Positions 53,914 through 64,000 are shown, counted from the first letter of the stretch. The stretch: DNA of 64,000 bases from Megalonaias nervosa (GCA_016617855.1 JAECUM010001809.1:79691-143690), one strand, 5' to 3'. The notes: a model not told the origin generated them from the sequence alone. Program-made: numbers and translations.

Positions 53914-54250
53914 TTTGAGGATTTTTCCTTTAAAGCCTTAGTTAATTTAAGTTATTTCTTAGTAATTTTAGATACTGTAGTGTTTTTAAAAGCGATTTTT
54001 AATTTTATAGTTTAGGTTTGATTGTTTTAATTAATAGAGAGGGTGGGAGGATGGTGTTAAATAGTAAGTTATTAGTTCAGCAGAAAAATCTCCTATATCG
54101 GAAAGTTTATGCAGAGGTTTTCAAGAGCTTAAGAACTTGCTAGGATTCCGATCAGATGTGTACTAGTATGATTCCTAGTACCTGCTTTAAGGAGAGTTTT
54201 TAGTAATAGAACGAGTAGAGAATTAGCTGCAGCCGTGCTGGGAAAGAATG
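53278..54250 (-). mobile_element. I/Nimb-like LINE, minus-strand 5' fragment
   Basis: Its 5'UTR (54100-54250) is a reverse-complement relative of 55660-56340 in the plus copy, sharing CCCAGCACGGCTGCAGCT and the AGGTACTAGGAATCATACTA block. It then carries the N-terminal half of ORF1. It is cut at 53277 at the junction with the older Polinton copy, so its 3' part is missing. Confidence 0.75.
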
Positions 54251-54284
54251 ATGGCGCGAATTTATTATTAAATTTAAAATTATA

Positions 54285-54698
54285 GTGGCGTGCGCCCAAA
54301 TGGGCATGTGCCACTGGTTAATGTCCGCACGGCGGACTGCTAATTTTTCATTGGGGAAGGAATAAGAGCCTCGTCCCCTAGGCGTTAATGCTCTCAAAGA
54401 GAGCTGTTAATTTAGCCGTCAGGTAGCGGAACAATAAGTTCATTGCTGCCTGAATGGAAAGCTTTCATGAGTGGGATTGGACCCAGCACACACTCATGTT
54501 AAATTTAGAATGGGTATCCAGTCACAGGCTGTCTTGAGTGGGAATCGTCCCAGCACACACTCAAGTTTAAGCGGGATCGAAATCTACAGCGGAGTGGCAG
54601 GTGTCAACCGATAAGTATGTAACTCCAGTCGCGATTGGTCGGCGACTATGGCGTCACATCGGGACACCTGGAGTTTGGACGGGTGGAAATCGTTCCAC
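54285..54698. other. Dense run of hairpins, about nine in 410 bp
   Basis: Successive inverted repeats at 54285-54314, 54323-54337, 54390-54404, 54420-54452, 54466-54498, 54533-54565, 54598-54670 (enclosing 54628-54646) and 54683-54698. The pair at 54466 and 54533 are sister hairpins (ATGAGTG…CACTCAT and TTGAGTG…CACTCAA) that differ by matched changes. Probably a structured RNA leader, perhaps the outermost 5'UTR of the minus LINE copy. It encodes no protein on either strand. Confidence 0.65.
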
Positions 54699-55061
54699 AT
54701 CTCCGTCCTTGTACGAGAGTCCGAGTCGAGGAAAAGGAGGAAAAGTGTCTCGGCAGCCGGTGAGATGCGAAGCAATGGATGTCGTGTACGCTCCATAAAA
54801 AGCCCGTCCGTACTTATTTCAAATTCAGTCCATTTGTACTAATGGACATAAACTAAGCCAATAATGTGTAAGTCACCTCTGCAATTAACCAAATCCATCG
54901 AGTCTTAAAATTTTCCTATTACTTATCAACCAAATTATTCTAGTACATAGCGTACATAACACACAAGTCCCTAACAATTTTTTAATTACTTGTATGTCTA
55001 AGCCACATAAAAATAGTTTTTTCAATATTAGGCATATGGTTTGAATTTTGAACGATGGAAA

Positions 55062-55130
55062 AAAGGATCAGATCAGGTTTAGTGGTTTAATCGAATTGGA
55101 TCAGATCAGGTTTAGTGGTTTAATCGAATT
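55062..55130. repeat. 33-bp tandem duplication
   Basis: GATCAGATCAGGTTTAGTGG plus TTTAATCGAATT occurs twice in succession. Confidence 0.85.
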
Positions 55131-55171
55131 TAAGCCAAATTAGAATCCTTGTAATAATGTGGCAATTTAGG

Positions 55172-55187
55172 AGCCCTAAAAAGGGCT
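55172..55187 (-). promoter_or_regulatory. Histone-like 3' stem-loop 8 (minus strand)
   Basis: On the minus strand AGCCCT-TTTT-AGGGCT, starting one base after a TAA at 55189-55191, then CCTAAATTGCC. It fits the stem and loop consensus, but no purine-rich downstream element is visible, so confidence is lower than for the others. Confidence 0.5.
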
Positions 55188-55188
55188 G

Positions 55189-55665
55189 TTAAGTCGGCAG
55201 CCAGAATGTTTTCCGGCGAAGCTCTTTTTTACATATCTTGGCCGCAGTATGTGGTTCTTCTTCATAATTACCTTCAAAAATTGCCACAAATCCATACAGG
55301 TTTCCTAGCTTGATGGCGGTATTGATAAGGGTGCCAAGTGAGATTTTGTGGAACGCTCTGCCATAGTAGTCCGAGAGGATACCCTGCCCAAAGTGCCAAT
55401 GCTGTGGCCTGGGATGTGTTCAGAGCACAGGCATAAAAGTAGGCTTTTTTTTTCGCTGTGCAGGGTCTCCTCTTCCTATTTTGGTATAGCGCTGTATGAG
55501 CTCGTATGACTCTTCGTCCTCTGTGTTAGCACCCTTTTCATCCACTTCTTCATCCGATTCTTGTATTTCGAGTGTAGTTTCCTCAGTTTCTGCTGTATCC
55601 TCTTCTTGTTCAGGAGCTGAGGTGATTTCCTAAGTGGTGAAGTCCATTTGAGTTTCCACGTCTTT
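55189..55665 (-). pseudogene. Unrecognised minus-strand gene fragment ending at a histone-like hairpin
   Basis: Minus strand, in two main frames. The first is an acidic segment (APEQEEDTAETEETTLEIQE, about 55615-55500) running into a basic RYTKIGRGDPAQRKKK stretch. After a frame change near 55440, an ordered-looking part (HFGQGILSDYYGRAFHKISL… then NLYGFVAIFEGNYEEEPHTA) runs to the TAA at 55189. One TAG lies near 55629. The upstream end is lost where the plus LINE copy begins (about 55660). Stem-loop placement suggests it belonged to the same kind of element as the neighbouring Polinton genes. Family not recognised. Confidence 0.5.
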
Positions 55666-56451
55666 CCCAGCACGGCTGCAGCTACACATCGCCGAGTTGG
55701 TTGTTGCGGCTGTCACACAACTCAATTAAGCATCAAATCCGACCGGAGTCCGGAACAATAGAAACATCTGAGGACAAAGGAAAAGAACAAAGGTGCGTAC
55801 ACATTACAACAGATTAGCTGCCCGCCCAGCAGACAACAAAGGAAAGGATTTCACCAGCAGAACAAAAGACCCACCTACAGAACAAAAGAAACTGGTAGGA
55901 AAATTTTAGAACCATTTACTCTGTGCTGTTTTTTAATAGATCTCTCGTAAAAGCTCTCCTAACATCAAATCTGTAACTCCCTTCTTTATTCTCCACTAAA
56001 AATTCCATTTCTTTGTTCTCAAATATCACTAATACATTTTGGCTCCATTTTTTCTTAAACAGGTACTAGGATTCATACTAGTTTATACCTGGACTGAGTT
56101 CTTGCGGATTAACAAGCACTAGCGAACTGCAAGATCCTTAGTTATAGGAAAAACCAATACGCTAACTATATACTCTATCACTAAATTATGCTAAAAAAAA
56201 TCTCCTTAAAACAGGTACTAGGAATCATACTAGTATACGCCTGAACAGAATCCTAGCAAGTTTTCGTGCACCTGAAAACCTCTACATAGATTTTCTGTCA
56301 CGGGAGATTCTTCTATCTATCTATTAATCTTCTTAACATTCTACTACCCTAACCCCTTCTTAACATAAAACGTAACTAAACATTATTATACATCATTTAG
56401 GAAAACAATTTAGCTTTAAAAGAAATCAACGACTAGCAAAATTTCTCAACC

Positions 56452-58833
56452 ATGGACCGCTAACAAACTGGCGTTCAACAGGAGGAAAAACAACGTTAGA
56501 AAACTCAACAAAATCAAACAAATGACCCCTACCAACCAATCCACAAACTCCCAACCTAACATCAATATTTCCCCGTTAGTAACAGGACAGTTGGATATCA
56601 GTGTAAACTCAGGGGTCAAACAAATCACACCTAGAACTCTAACCTATCAAACTAGTACTCCAACTAATTTTACGGCAGCGGAACTAAAACAGAGATACCA
56701 TGCAGACTCTCCAATATCATTTAAGGACCCCAACAAGACCACTGAGTCCGAGGGGGATCTGAATGACACCATTCTCACGTTCCATGTGAAAAATGCAATT
56801 ATCCACAAAACTATGCAACAACCAACATATGCAACATTGGAGGCATCCCCCCCCCCAAAAAAAAATACCGATTGGATGTATTTTAAATAAGAAACAAGGT
56901 AACAACTCAACTTCAACCTAAATACAACCTGGGGAAAACAACATAACTCCTCAAATAAATGTACCTTCTCCAAATAACTCAACCATCAACCATCAATTTC
57001 ACAGCCTCAACCATAAAACCCAACAAACACGAAGCAAAAAGGAAAAATAAAAAAAAAAGACAATACATAGTAGTCAAACACCTGGTCCCTCAGGAATATC
57101 CTTGGGCGGCGCCTCAAACAATAAACATAACATCACAGCAATCGCTAAACCAAGCCACCCCTCCATTCAGGTTAAACAAAACGAAAAAGTCACGTACCTA
57201 GGAAAGGGAAAACTTCCCATGAAAACAACAAAAGCAGACGACAAAAACCTAATGAGCATCAACAACATATGCAAAAACAATAACCAAACCATAACAAGCC
57301 AACCTAGGCCCAACAATGTAGTACAAAACAACAAGGAACAAAACAAAACCAAAACTACTAACAATCTAAACCAGGCAAAAGCAAATAATGTAGGGAACAA
57401 CACCAAAACAAATAACCAAATGAATAAACCGAAATATCACTCCCCAGAGCACACACTGTATATAAGTAGTTCAAGCAGCCAGCTTTTCAACCTAGCATCC
57501 AATAGCATAACAGGTGCCCTACTAAGAGCTCACCAAGGGCAATTTAAGCTAATACGACCAAAAGCCAACTACATAATCATACAGTGCAGTACGCTAAGTC
57601 AAGTTGAAAAATTTTTACAACTTGAATACATTGGGCATATAAAGATCAAAATAGAAAGACATCACAAATGTTAAAAGAAGATAATTACCTCACCCACCAT
57701 AACCAAAACCACCACAGAACCAACAAGCAGAAACACAAACAAAATCAACAAAGATCACATCAGCCCACCGCCAACAAAACACTTCAAAGCAGTCCTAACA
57801 CTAAAAGGCAACAATAAGGACATGAATGACCAAATTTTAACAAACAAACTAAAGAAATATGGAAAAATATAGAAAAGCATACAGAATCAAAAATTGGAAA
57901 GGGCAAACAACATCAAAAGCAATATCAGAGTCAACAACACCCCTCTCAACACTAGTTAAGTTAGGCCCCCATGGCGCACTCCATCGCTTAGAACCATTTG
58001 TAAACAAACCGAGGTTCTGCACCAAATGTCAACATTGGGGGCACTATACCCTCAAATGTCGTTATAAGCCAAGGTGCGTCCACTGTGGAGGCCAACACAG
58101 GGGCACGTGTAATAAACAGCATGCAAAATGTTATAACGGCAGGGGAAATCACCACCCTAGGGCAACTGAGTGTATCTATTCTATCAAAGAGAGAAAAATT
58201 ATTGACCTCATGAATAACAAACAGCTAACATACGGAGAGGCAAAACAGGAAGTAAATGCTGCTAAATAGGACGTAAATGCTACTAAACAGGAAGTAAATG
58301 CTGCTAAACAGGAAGTAAATGCTGCTAAACAGGAAGTAAATGCTGCTAAATAGGACGTAAATGCTACTAAACAGGAAGTAAATGCTGCTAAACAGGAAGT
58401 AAATGCTGCTAAACAGGAAGTAAATGCTGCTAAACAGGAAGTAAATGCTGCTAAACAGGAAGTAAATGCTGCTAAACAGGAAGTAAATGCTACTAAACAA
58501 AACCTAAGCAATCAGCTCCCACAGAAATCTAATAGACAAAACTTAAGTAAAGCAACTAAGACCAAGGAAAACAGCTCAAAACACAACAATGACACCAAAA
58601 CTTCAACCAAAACCACACAAACTGAATCACCACAAGAAATTACTAATCATAGTCATATCCACATAGCAACAGCTACAAAAGCAACTACCCCAGATCATGA
58701 TAACAACCATAAATCAGCATGGAAATTACTGCAGGAAATGCTATCAGAAATAGTCAAAATTAACACACCGATCCCACCGACAACTGAAAATATAATACAA
58801 ATCCTACAAAAATTAATTACGAAACACGGCTAA
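56452..58833 (+). pseudogene. LINE ORF1 (gag-like) with zinc knuckles and 7-residue repeats
   Basis: Broken into several frames. The N-terminal Ser/Thr/Pro-rich part (56522-56890) has DSPISFKDPNK. The middle (57102-57674) has an RRM-like end (FKLIRPKANYIIIQCST). A knuckle block (58018-58180) holds CTKCQHWGHYTLKC, CVHCGGQHRGTC and a third CYNGRGNHH whose second Cys is lost. The 7-residue KQEVNAA repeat array follows, then a helical C-terminus ending at 58833. Binds the element's RNA in active relatives. Poly-C/A expansions (56847-56862) and TAG codons in the repeat show decay. Confidence 0.75.
58246..58500. repeat. 21-bp coding minisatellite in LINE ORF1
   Basis: About twelve units of AAACAGGAAGTAAATGCTGCT, each coding KQEVNAA or the variants DVNATKQ/EVNATKQ. 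Two units carry TAG in place of CAG at the same position (58267 and 58351), so a mutated block was itself duplicated. Confidence 0.95.
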
Positions 58834-58884
58834 GATAGAATCAACTACATGGATCAATAAAAAGCATTAAAAACCACACTTAGA

Positions 58885-61800
58885 ATGGATAGCACAATCA
58901 AAAAAGACTTGACAATTTGGCAATGGAACTGTAGGGGTTTAAGTAACAACCTCCCAGAATTAATAATTAAAATCAATAAAACAGCACAAAAACCGGATAT
59001 AATTTGCCTCCAGGAAAAACACCTATCGGATAAAAAAAAATATTCACCTAAAATCCCAGGTTACTCCCCAGGCATAATTAAAAACCGATCTAATGAGAGA
59101 AAGGGAGGAGGATTAGCCACTTTCATTCTGGACACCATACCCTACACAGAAACGCTAGCAGTTCCAATTGAAATAGACTCCATCGAAACACTAGAAATGC
59201 AATACACCTTAGTAAATATTGGATCAACAAACATACAAATAATCAATATCTATGATCCAGGAGGCAATAATAATAGCCTAGTCAGCATCAACACATACCG
59301 TCAAATCTCCCAAAATCAAACGAATAACTTGATAATCTGTGGAGATTTCAAATGCCCACAATGAACTGTGTGTGTGTGTGTGGTGTGGTGGTGGTGGTGG
59401 GAATAGGATTGATAATAGAGGCAGGTTGGTAGAAACACGGACTGCTGAATCCAACCTAGTCATCCTCAATGATGGATCAAAAACTAGACTAGATCCCGAG
59501 GATGGCAACCTCTCTGCGATCGTCTTAACCATAAGCACGCCCAAACTAGCACAAATAACTAACTGGTGGTTGGATCAAGAAAGCACGTTAGGTAGTGATC
59601 ATTTCCCCATTGTCATCTCCCTACAATTAACAGTCCAACATAATCCCATTGAAATCTCGCCTAGATGGAGATATGACAAAGCTGACTGGGATACATTTAT
59701 AAACATCCTAGCTGCAATAAATATCAACGAATTAGAGAACATAAACGTAAACACCTTCAATGATAACATCATTAATACCATACAAGAAGCAACTAATTAA
59801 GCATTCCAAAAACAGGAAATTACCAAACAAAACAATCAGTACCTTGGTGGAATGACCAATGTAAAACCGCATACAAGGCCAAAATACCGCGCTTAACAAA
59901 TACAATCCCCCCCCCCCCCGGAACTCTGGAGATTTTATACAGTATAAAGAAAAGGAAAAGGATCTAAAACAGACAATAAAACAATCAAAAGAACAATCCT
60001 GGCAACAATTCTGCTCTAAATTAAACATAAAGCCAAACTCTAAACAAGTCTAGGATAAAATTAAATCAATCCGGGGAAAAACAGTAAATCTAACCCCTAA
60101 AATAAGAGGTGCTAACAACAACCAATACAAAGCTAATATGCTCGCCAGTCACTTCTCAGACATGAGCAGTAATCTAAATCACACAAAAATTTCCAGGAAC
60201 ATCGGCAAGAAGTGGAAACCACCCATAAACACCTCTTGAAAGACCTAGGATCCAAAGAATCAAACTTAAACAGTGAAATCACCATCTATAAATGGGAATT
60301 AGCTTTAGGGTCCAAAAAAGAAACATCTCCCGATAAAGATCAAATTGGATACGTCATATATAACAACCTCCCTGCCAATTTTACAAATTATTTTTATAAA
60401 ACTACTTAACCAAACATGGGATAGTGGGAAACTACCAGATAGCTGGAAACATGCCATTATAGTACCGATCCCTTAAACCGGGTAAAGACCCAAACAGTAT
60501 GAGCTCATACCGACCCATCTCCCTCACTAATAACATCTGTAAGCTCATGGAAACAATATTGGCCAATAGAATAAACCACCACCTCGAAAGTAACAAACTG
60601 CTTCGGAAAATCAATGCTGCTTTCGTAACAAGCGATCCACCACTGATCAGCTGTTAAAACTAGAAGCGGATATAAAACTAGCTTTCAAAGCCAAAAGGAA
60701 ATCAGAAAGAAACCTAATAGCTGTTTTCCTTGACCTAGAAAAGGCATTTGACCTTGTCTGGACTAAAGGAGTGATTGCCAAACTAAACCACTTCGGAATT
60801 ACTGGACGCATGTTCAACCTGATTGAAAATTTCCTCACAGGTCGGAAAATTGCAACTAAAGTAGGAAACACCTATCCAGAAGAGCACCCCTTAGAAAATA
60901 GCACCCCACAAGGAAGCGTACTCAGTCTTACACTTTTCAATATCATGATCAACGACTTGGATAAAAACCTCACCTCAAAAAAGATAAACATCTCGCAATT
61001 TGCGCACGATGGCGGTATTTGGAGATCAGGAAATACCGCTAGCAACCAAGTCATCTCAGAAATCCAGCAAAGTTTAGACAACATAGGAAGATTTGCGGAC
61101 AAATGGGGGTTCAAAACCTCTCATCAAAAAACAATAGCAATCATTTTCACACCCAAACGTAACAACAAGCTTAGCTACCCTAAACTATACATTCAAAATC
61201 AGATCATTAATTATGTCAAGGTAGTCAAATTCGTAGGCATGTATTTTGATAGCCACCTTGACTGGAAACAGCACATTGAACACCTTACAAAAAATTGCAA
61301 TAAAGATCTAAATTTATTAAGAAACATTAAAGGAACAACATGGGGATCCAACCAAGAATCAATGCTAACTATCTATAGGGCACTTATAAGATCGAAACTG
61401 GACTATGGTTGTCAAGTATACAACTCAGCTAAGCAGCCATACCTGAAAAATACTAGATGCTATACAAAGAAAAGCACTGGCTGTCTCTACTGGCACACTA
61501 CCCTCAACCTCCCTAGACGAACTCCAAGTACTCACTGGAGAACTACCACTAAGGCTGAGAAGACAAGAAATGCTACTCAGATACTCAATCCGGCTAACAT
61601 CTCATCCAAATACGCATCTCACAAAAATGGCTATTAGCAAATGTAACAAAACTTTTAGTCGAAACCTAGCACCAATCTTACCAGGTGGAAAACAAATCCT
61701 AGAATTGAGGAAAATTTTACCAATTTTGGAACAACAGCAGGGATACACGAAAGCCCTCTGACCAAGCCCCTTGGGTAAACCTTAAACCAAGGATTAACAC

Positions 61801-62665
61801 CAAAGCCACCAAATATGTAAACAAATTGGAACAGGAGAATAAACTAAAAACATACATTTCAATGGACATACTCGACACCTACTCCAGTTTCGTTAAAATA
61901 TACACTGATGGATCTAAAGCACCAGAGCCACCCAAAACATCAGCAGCAGCAGTGGTAATCCCAGAACTCAACATACAAATGGGAACCAGATTACTATACC
62001 ACTGCTCTACATACACAACTGAATTCTGGGCTATCAATGAATCATTAAACTGGGTCTTAGAAAACAACATCCCAAAAGCAGTAATCATTAACGACTCCCT
62101 TAGTGTAATAACATCAATAAAAACAAATAACACTAAATCAGGAGAAACGTTCCTTGCCAGGACTTACCACCTGCTTAAAGAACTATCCACCAAAAACCAA
62201 ATCGTGGAATTTGTGTGGATATCATCGCATATAGGAATCCCTGGCAACGAACAGGCGGATAAAGTCGATAAAAGTAAATTAGGAGACCCTAACCCGGCTC
62301 CACTAAAATATAGCATCACAAAAGCCCAAAGCTTAGTTAAAACATACATTAACAATAAGTGGCAGGAATACTGGAATGCTACCCCCAGGGGCAGAAAGTT
62401 ATATTCCACCCTTAAGGGAGTAAATAGGTCCATTAAACCACCCAAGGTTAACAGCTCGGACCAAAATATTATAAATCGAATTATGACGGGCAAAACAAAA
62501 CTAGTAGGCAGCTTTGGTAAATATTTAGGACCAAAACCCTCTAACATAAACTGCTACCACTGCCGCACCATAGAAGACCTCCTTCATATTTTCAATAACT
62601 GCTCTAAACATCAGTTAGCCAGAAATAATTCCAAAGCGCACAAAAAGAAATTGGATCCCCAATAA
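58885..62665 (+). pseudogene. LINE ORF2: endonuclease, reverse transcriptase, RNase H
   Basis: Starts MDSTIKKDLTIWQWNCRGL. Endonuclease motifs WNCRGL, LQEKHL, GDFK (expected GDFN) and GSDHFP (59600) are present, but a (GTGG)n expansion at 59365-59401 shifts the frame. RT motif A is FLDLEKAFD (about 60730), motif B STPQGSVLS (about 60900), and motif C FAHDG where FADD is expected (about 61000). RNase H shows TDGS, E in TTEFWAI, D in NDSLS and D in NEQADK (61900-62260). A C-terminal CYHC…H…C motif lies at about 62551-62610. Stops and shifts near 59800, 60050, 60240, 60410, 60650 and 61636 make it inactive. Confidence 0.9.
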
Positions 62666-62891
62666 CATATCAAGAGTTCCTAGACAAAAACAATAACAAC
62701 TTAAATACAACCAATATAATATCATAAAATACCTAAATGAAACCGGGCTAAAAGAAAAAATTTAATGCCCCATTAATATACCTTGCCAGGCAAAAAACAA
62801 CGCTAACTAAGAACTAAAAAGCACATCCCAAATGCGCAATAAATCAATCAGAACCAAATTTATATTACAAAATGGCATAACCACTGGATAG

Positions 62892-63056
62892 GTGTCTTTG
62901 ATATGTCAAACAGGGACCTGGTTATTCAGCAAAGACACTTGTCCTCCCCCAAATCAACGCCATACGCATAACTAAGTTAAACACAAAATCGGCTCAACCA
63001 TGGGATGGACGTCTTTGATACATCAGCTCGGGACCTGATTATTCAGCAAAGACGTC
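62892..63056 (+). other. Twin 3'UTR hairpins of the LINE
   Basis: GTGTCTTTG…CAAAGACAC (62892-62938) and GACGTCTTTG…CAAAGACGTC (63008-63056) enclose similar loops containing GGGACCTGRTTATTCAG. The stems differ by compensating changes, which argues for RNA structure. They lie at the LINE 3' end, where the reverse transcriptase would bind its template. Confidence 0.7.
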
Positions 63057-63259
63057 TGTCCCCTTTCATAAAATGAAAAGCCTAAACTAAACTAAACCAC
63101 CACCTAAATCAAACTCTATTTAAAATAAATATCTTATACCTCTATCCCCCCTTTCTTCTTCCACCTCTTGCTTTTTACCAAATAACTTGCTAACCGACTC
63201 ATCCTTTAACCCATCCATTCTATTTACTTTCAACCAAGAGATAACAGTCATCCCAATAG

Positions 63260-63904
63260 AATAAGGGAGTCCGAATACCAGGACCATCAGGACCCGCCAC
63301 ACAAGGCGACTACGTAATCAGATTAGAAAAGAACAATAGGGCCCCAAATAGACAATATAAGGTGGTCAAAAAGTCCAATGACCATCAGGCCCCGCTGCAC
63401 AAGGAGGCAAAAACTAATCTACGCAAAGTGATCGGTCCCAATGATAAAATTGCAAGAGGTGGTGAGGAAATGTTGGTTAGGATGCAGTTTGGGGCTTATA
63501 GCCCACATAGATTGGCCATGGAGATCAATAATTATAAGAAAGGGAAAGACATATTAAAGGAGGTGATAAAACAGGAAAAGGAGGAACAGGAAGAAATAGA
63601 CGACAAAGAGAGAATGAGATTATGGAATGAGAAGATGGAAAAAGAAGAAGAAAATGAGAAGAGGAAGAAAGAGGAAGAGGAGGAGAAGAAACAGGAGGAT
63701 GAGAGGAAGAGGAGGAGAAGAAACAGGAGGATGAAAAGAATGAGAAGAAGAAGAAAAAAATGTCATGCAAAAATTGAGGTAATGGTGGACAAGAAGAAGA
63801 AATTAAAAGAAAAACCCAAAGGCCCTTTTCAGGGTCACTCCATTGCCTCGAAAAGATTTTTACTTTCTTGCCTAAAATATTTTTTGTTTTACATACAAAA
63901 TGGT
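63260..63904 (+). pseudogene. Charged terminal gene fragment ahead of stem-loop 6
   Basis: An open frame without ATG begins after a TAG at 63257: GDYVIRLEKNNRAPNRQYKV, HRLAMEINNYKKGKDILKEV, then a long Glu/Lys/Arg run (RKRRRRNRRMKRMRRRRKK). The N-terminal part has more ordered sequence than the other terminal genes. The frame does not stop before stem-loop 6 and reads through it to about 63904. A transcript processed at the stem-loop would therefore lack a stop, so the gene has either lost its stop or is only a remnant. Its 5' end is lost at the LINE junction. Confidence 0.5.
63821..63836 (+). promoter_or_regulatory. Histone-type 3' stem-loop 6
   Basis: CCCAAA-GGCCCT-TTTC-AGGGTC-AC with one G-U pair, then CCTCGAAAAGATTT (63846-63859). 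Same arrangement as stem-loop 5. Confidence 0.8.
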
Positions 63905-64000
63905 TTGTATATGTAAACCCTATGTCTCTGTCTCTATATTTGTCCCTACAGTAGCGCATATTCAAGTCAATTCCCCTTACCACACTGTTCCGCTCGATTG

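Larger units (their letters stand above)
55660..63110 (+). mobile_element. I/Nimb-like non-LTR retrotransposon, nearly full length, dead
   Basis: The 5'UTR contains two imperfect copies of an 'ACAGGTACTAGGAATCATAC' block (56059 and 56211). ORF1 with zinc knuckles follows, then ORF2 with AP-endonuclease, reverse transcriptase, RNase H and a C-terminal Cys/His motif, then a 3'UTR with twin hairpins. An RNase H domain places it in the I group, and Nimb-type elements are common in molluscs. Several catalytic motifs are altered and both ORFs are shifted. Confidence 0.85.
63240..64000. mobile_element. Polinton right-end fragment (third copy or far end of the older copy)
   Basis: After the LINE, a charged gene, stem-loop 6 and a stretch similar to 51580-51680 (ATGTCTCTGTCTCTATATTTG…GTAGC…GTATTYARGTCA) reproduce the layout of the inner element's right end. 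The window ends inside the presumed terminal repeat. Confidence 0.7.

Noticed and set aside
58176..58511. Minus-strand frames of repeated SSIYFLF/AFTSCLA
   Set aside because: Antisense shadow of the 21-bp repeat in LINE ORF1.
63525..63983. 152-codon minus-strand frame
   Set aside because: Antisense of the Glu/Lys/Arg-rich terminal gene and the stem-loop; low-complexity composition.

Overview
The window looks like a chromosome piece from an AT-rich, repeat-dense animal genome. A marine mollusc or other lophotrochozoan is most likely, judging from the tRNA-derived SINEs, the RNase-H-bearing I/Nimb-type LINE and the Polinton set. The species cannot be named from sequence alone.

Left part, about 1-29,900: host DNA. 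A spliced minus-strand gene runs right to left. Five exons are supported by open frame plus splice sites (20092-21193, 17590-17737, 14875-14997, 10613-10802, 3011-3155). The first three join in phase and at least one exon is unseen between each later pair. I do not recognise the protein. The introns and flanks hold three target-site-flanked copies of a tRNA-derived SINE (plus one decayed copy), a second SINE type, a pair of Harbinger-like MITEs, a pogo/Tigger-like transposon inserted inside a 29-bp minisatellite, two long foldback palindromes and many microsatellites.

Middle part, 31,337-51,860: a 20.5-kb Polinton/Maverick (adintovirus-like) element with ~350-bp terminal inverted repeats and a 6-bp target duplication CCTGTC. 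It carries protein-primed DNA polymerase B, a BIR protein, a packaging ATPase, a retroviral-type integrase with chromodomain, penton and major capsid proteins, an adenovirus-type protease, small basic and membrane proteins, and a set of short charged genes at both ends. ATPase, penton and the BIR domain are intact; polymerase, integrase, major capsid and others carry stops or frameshifts, so the copy is fossil. It sits inside an older copy of the same family, whose remains flank it at ~30,060-31,336 and 51,861-53,277; the insertion split the older copy's zinc-knuckle gene.

Most striking: the small accessory genes of this element (both terminal genes, the coiled-coil gene and the tandem right-end cassettes) are followed by a 16-nt hairpin matching the replication-dependent histone mRNA 3' stem-loop, then a purine-rich block like the histone downstream element. 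Seven such sites are present, three with the canonical CCAAA or ACCCA flanks. The protease gene and the ATPase-upstream membrane-protein gene instead have ordinary AATAAA signals. Three tandem right-end genes also share a palindromic promoter module. This suggests a Polinton lineage that makes a class of transcripts by the host's S-phase, poly(A)-independent histone pathway.

Right part, 53,278-64,000: two head-to-head copies of an I/Nimb-like LINE (minus fragment 53,278-54,250; nearly full but dead plus copy ~55,660-63,110) separated by a hairpin-rich spacer and a broken minus-strand gene that again ends at a histone-type hairpin. At 63,240-64,000 lies a further Polinton right-end fragment with the same stem-loop.
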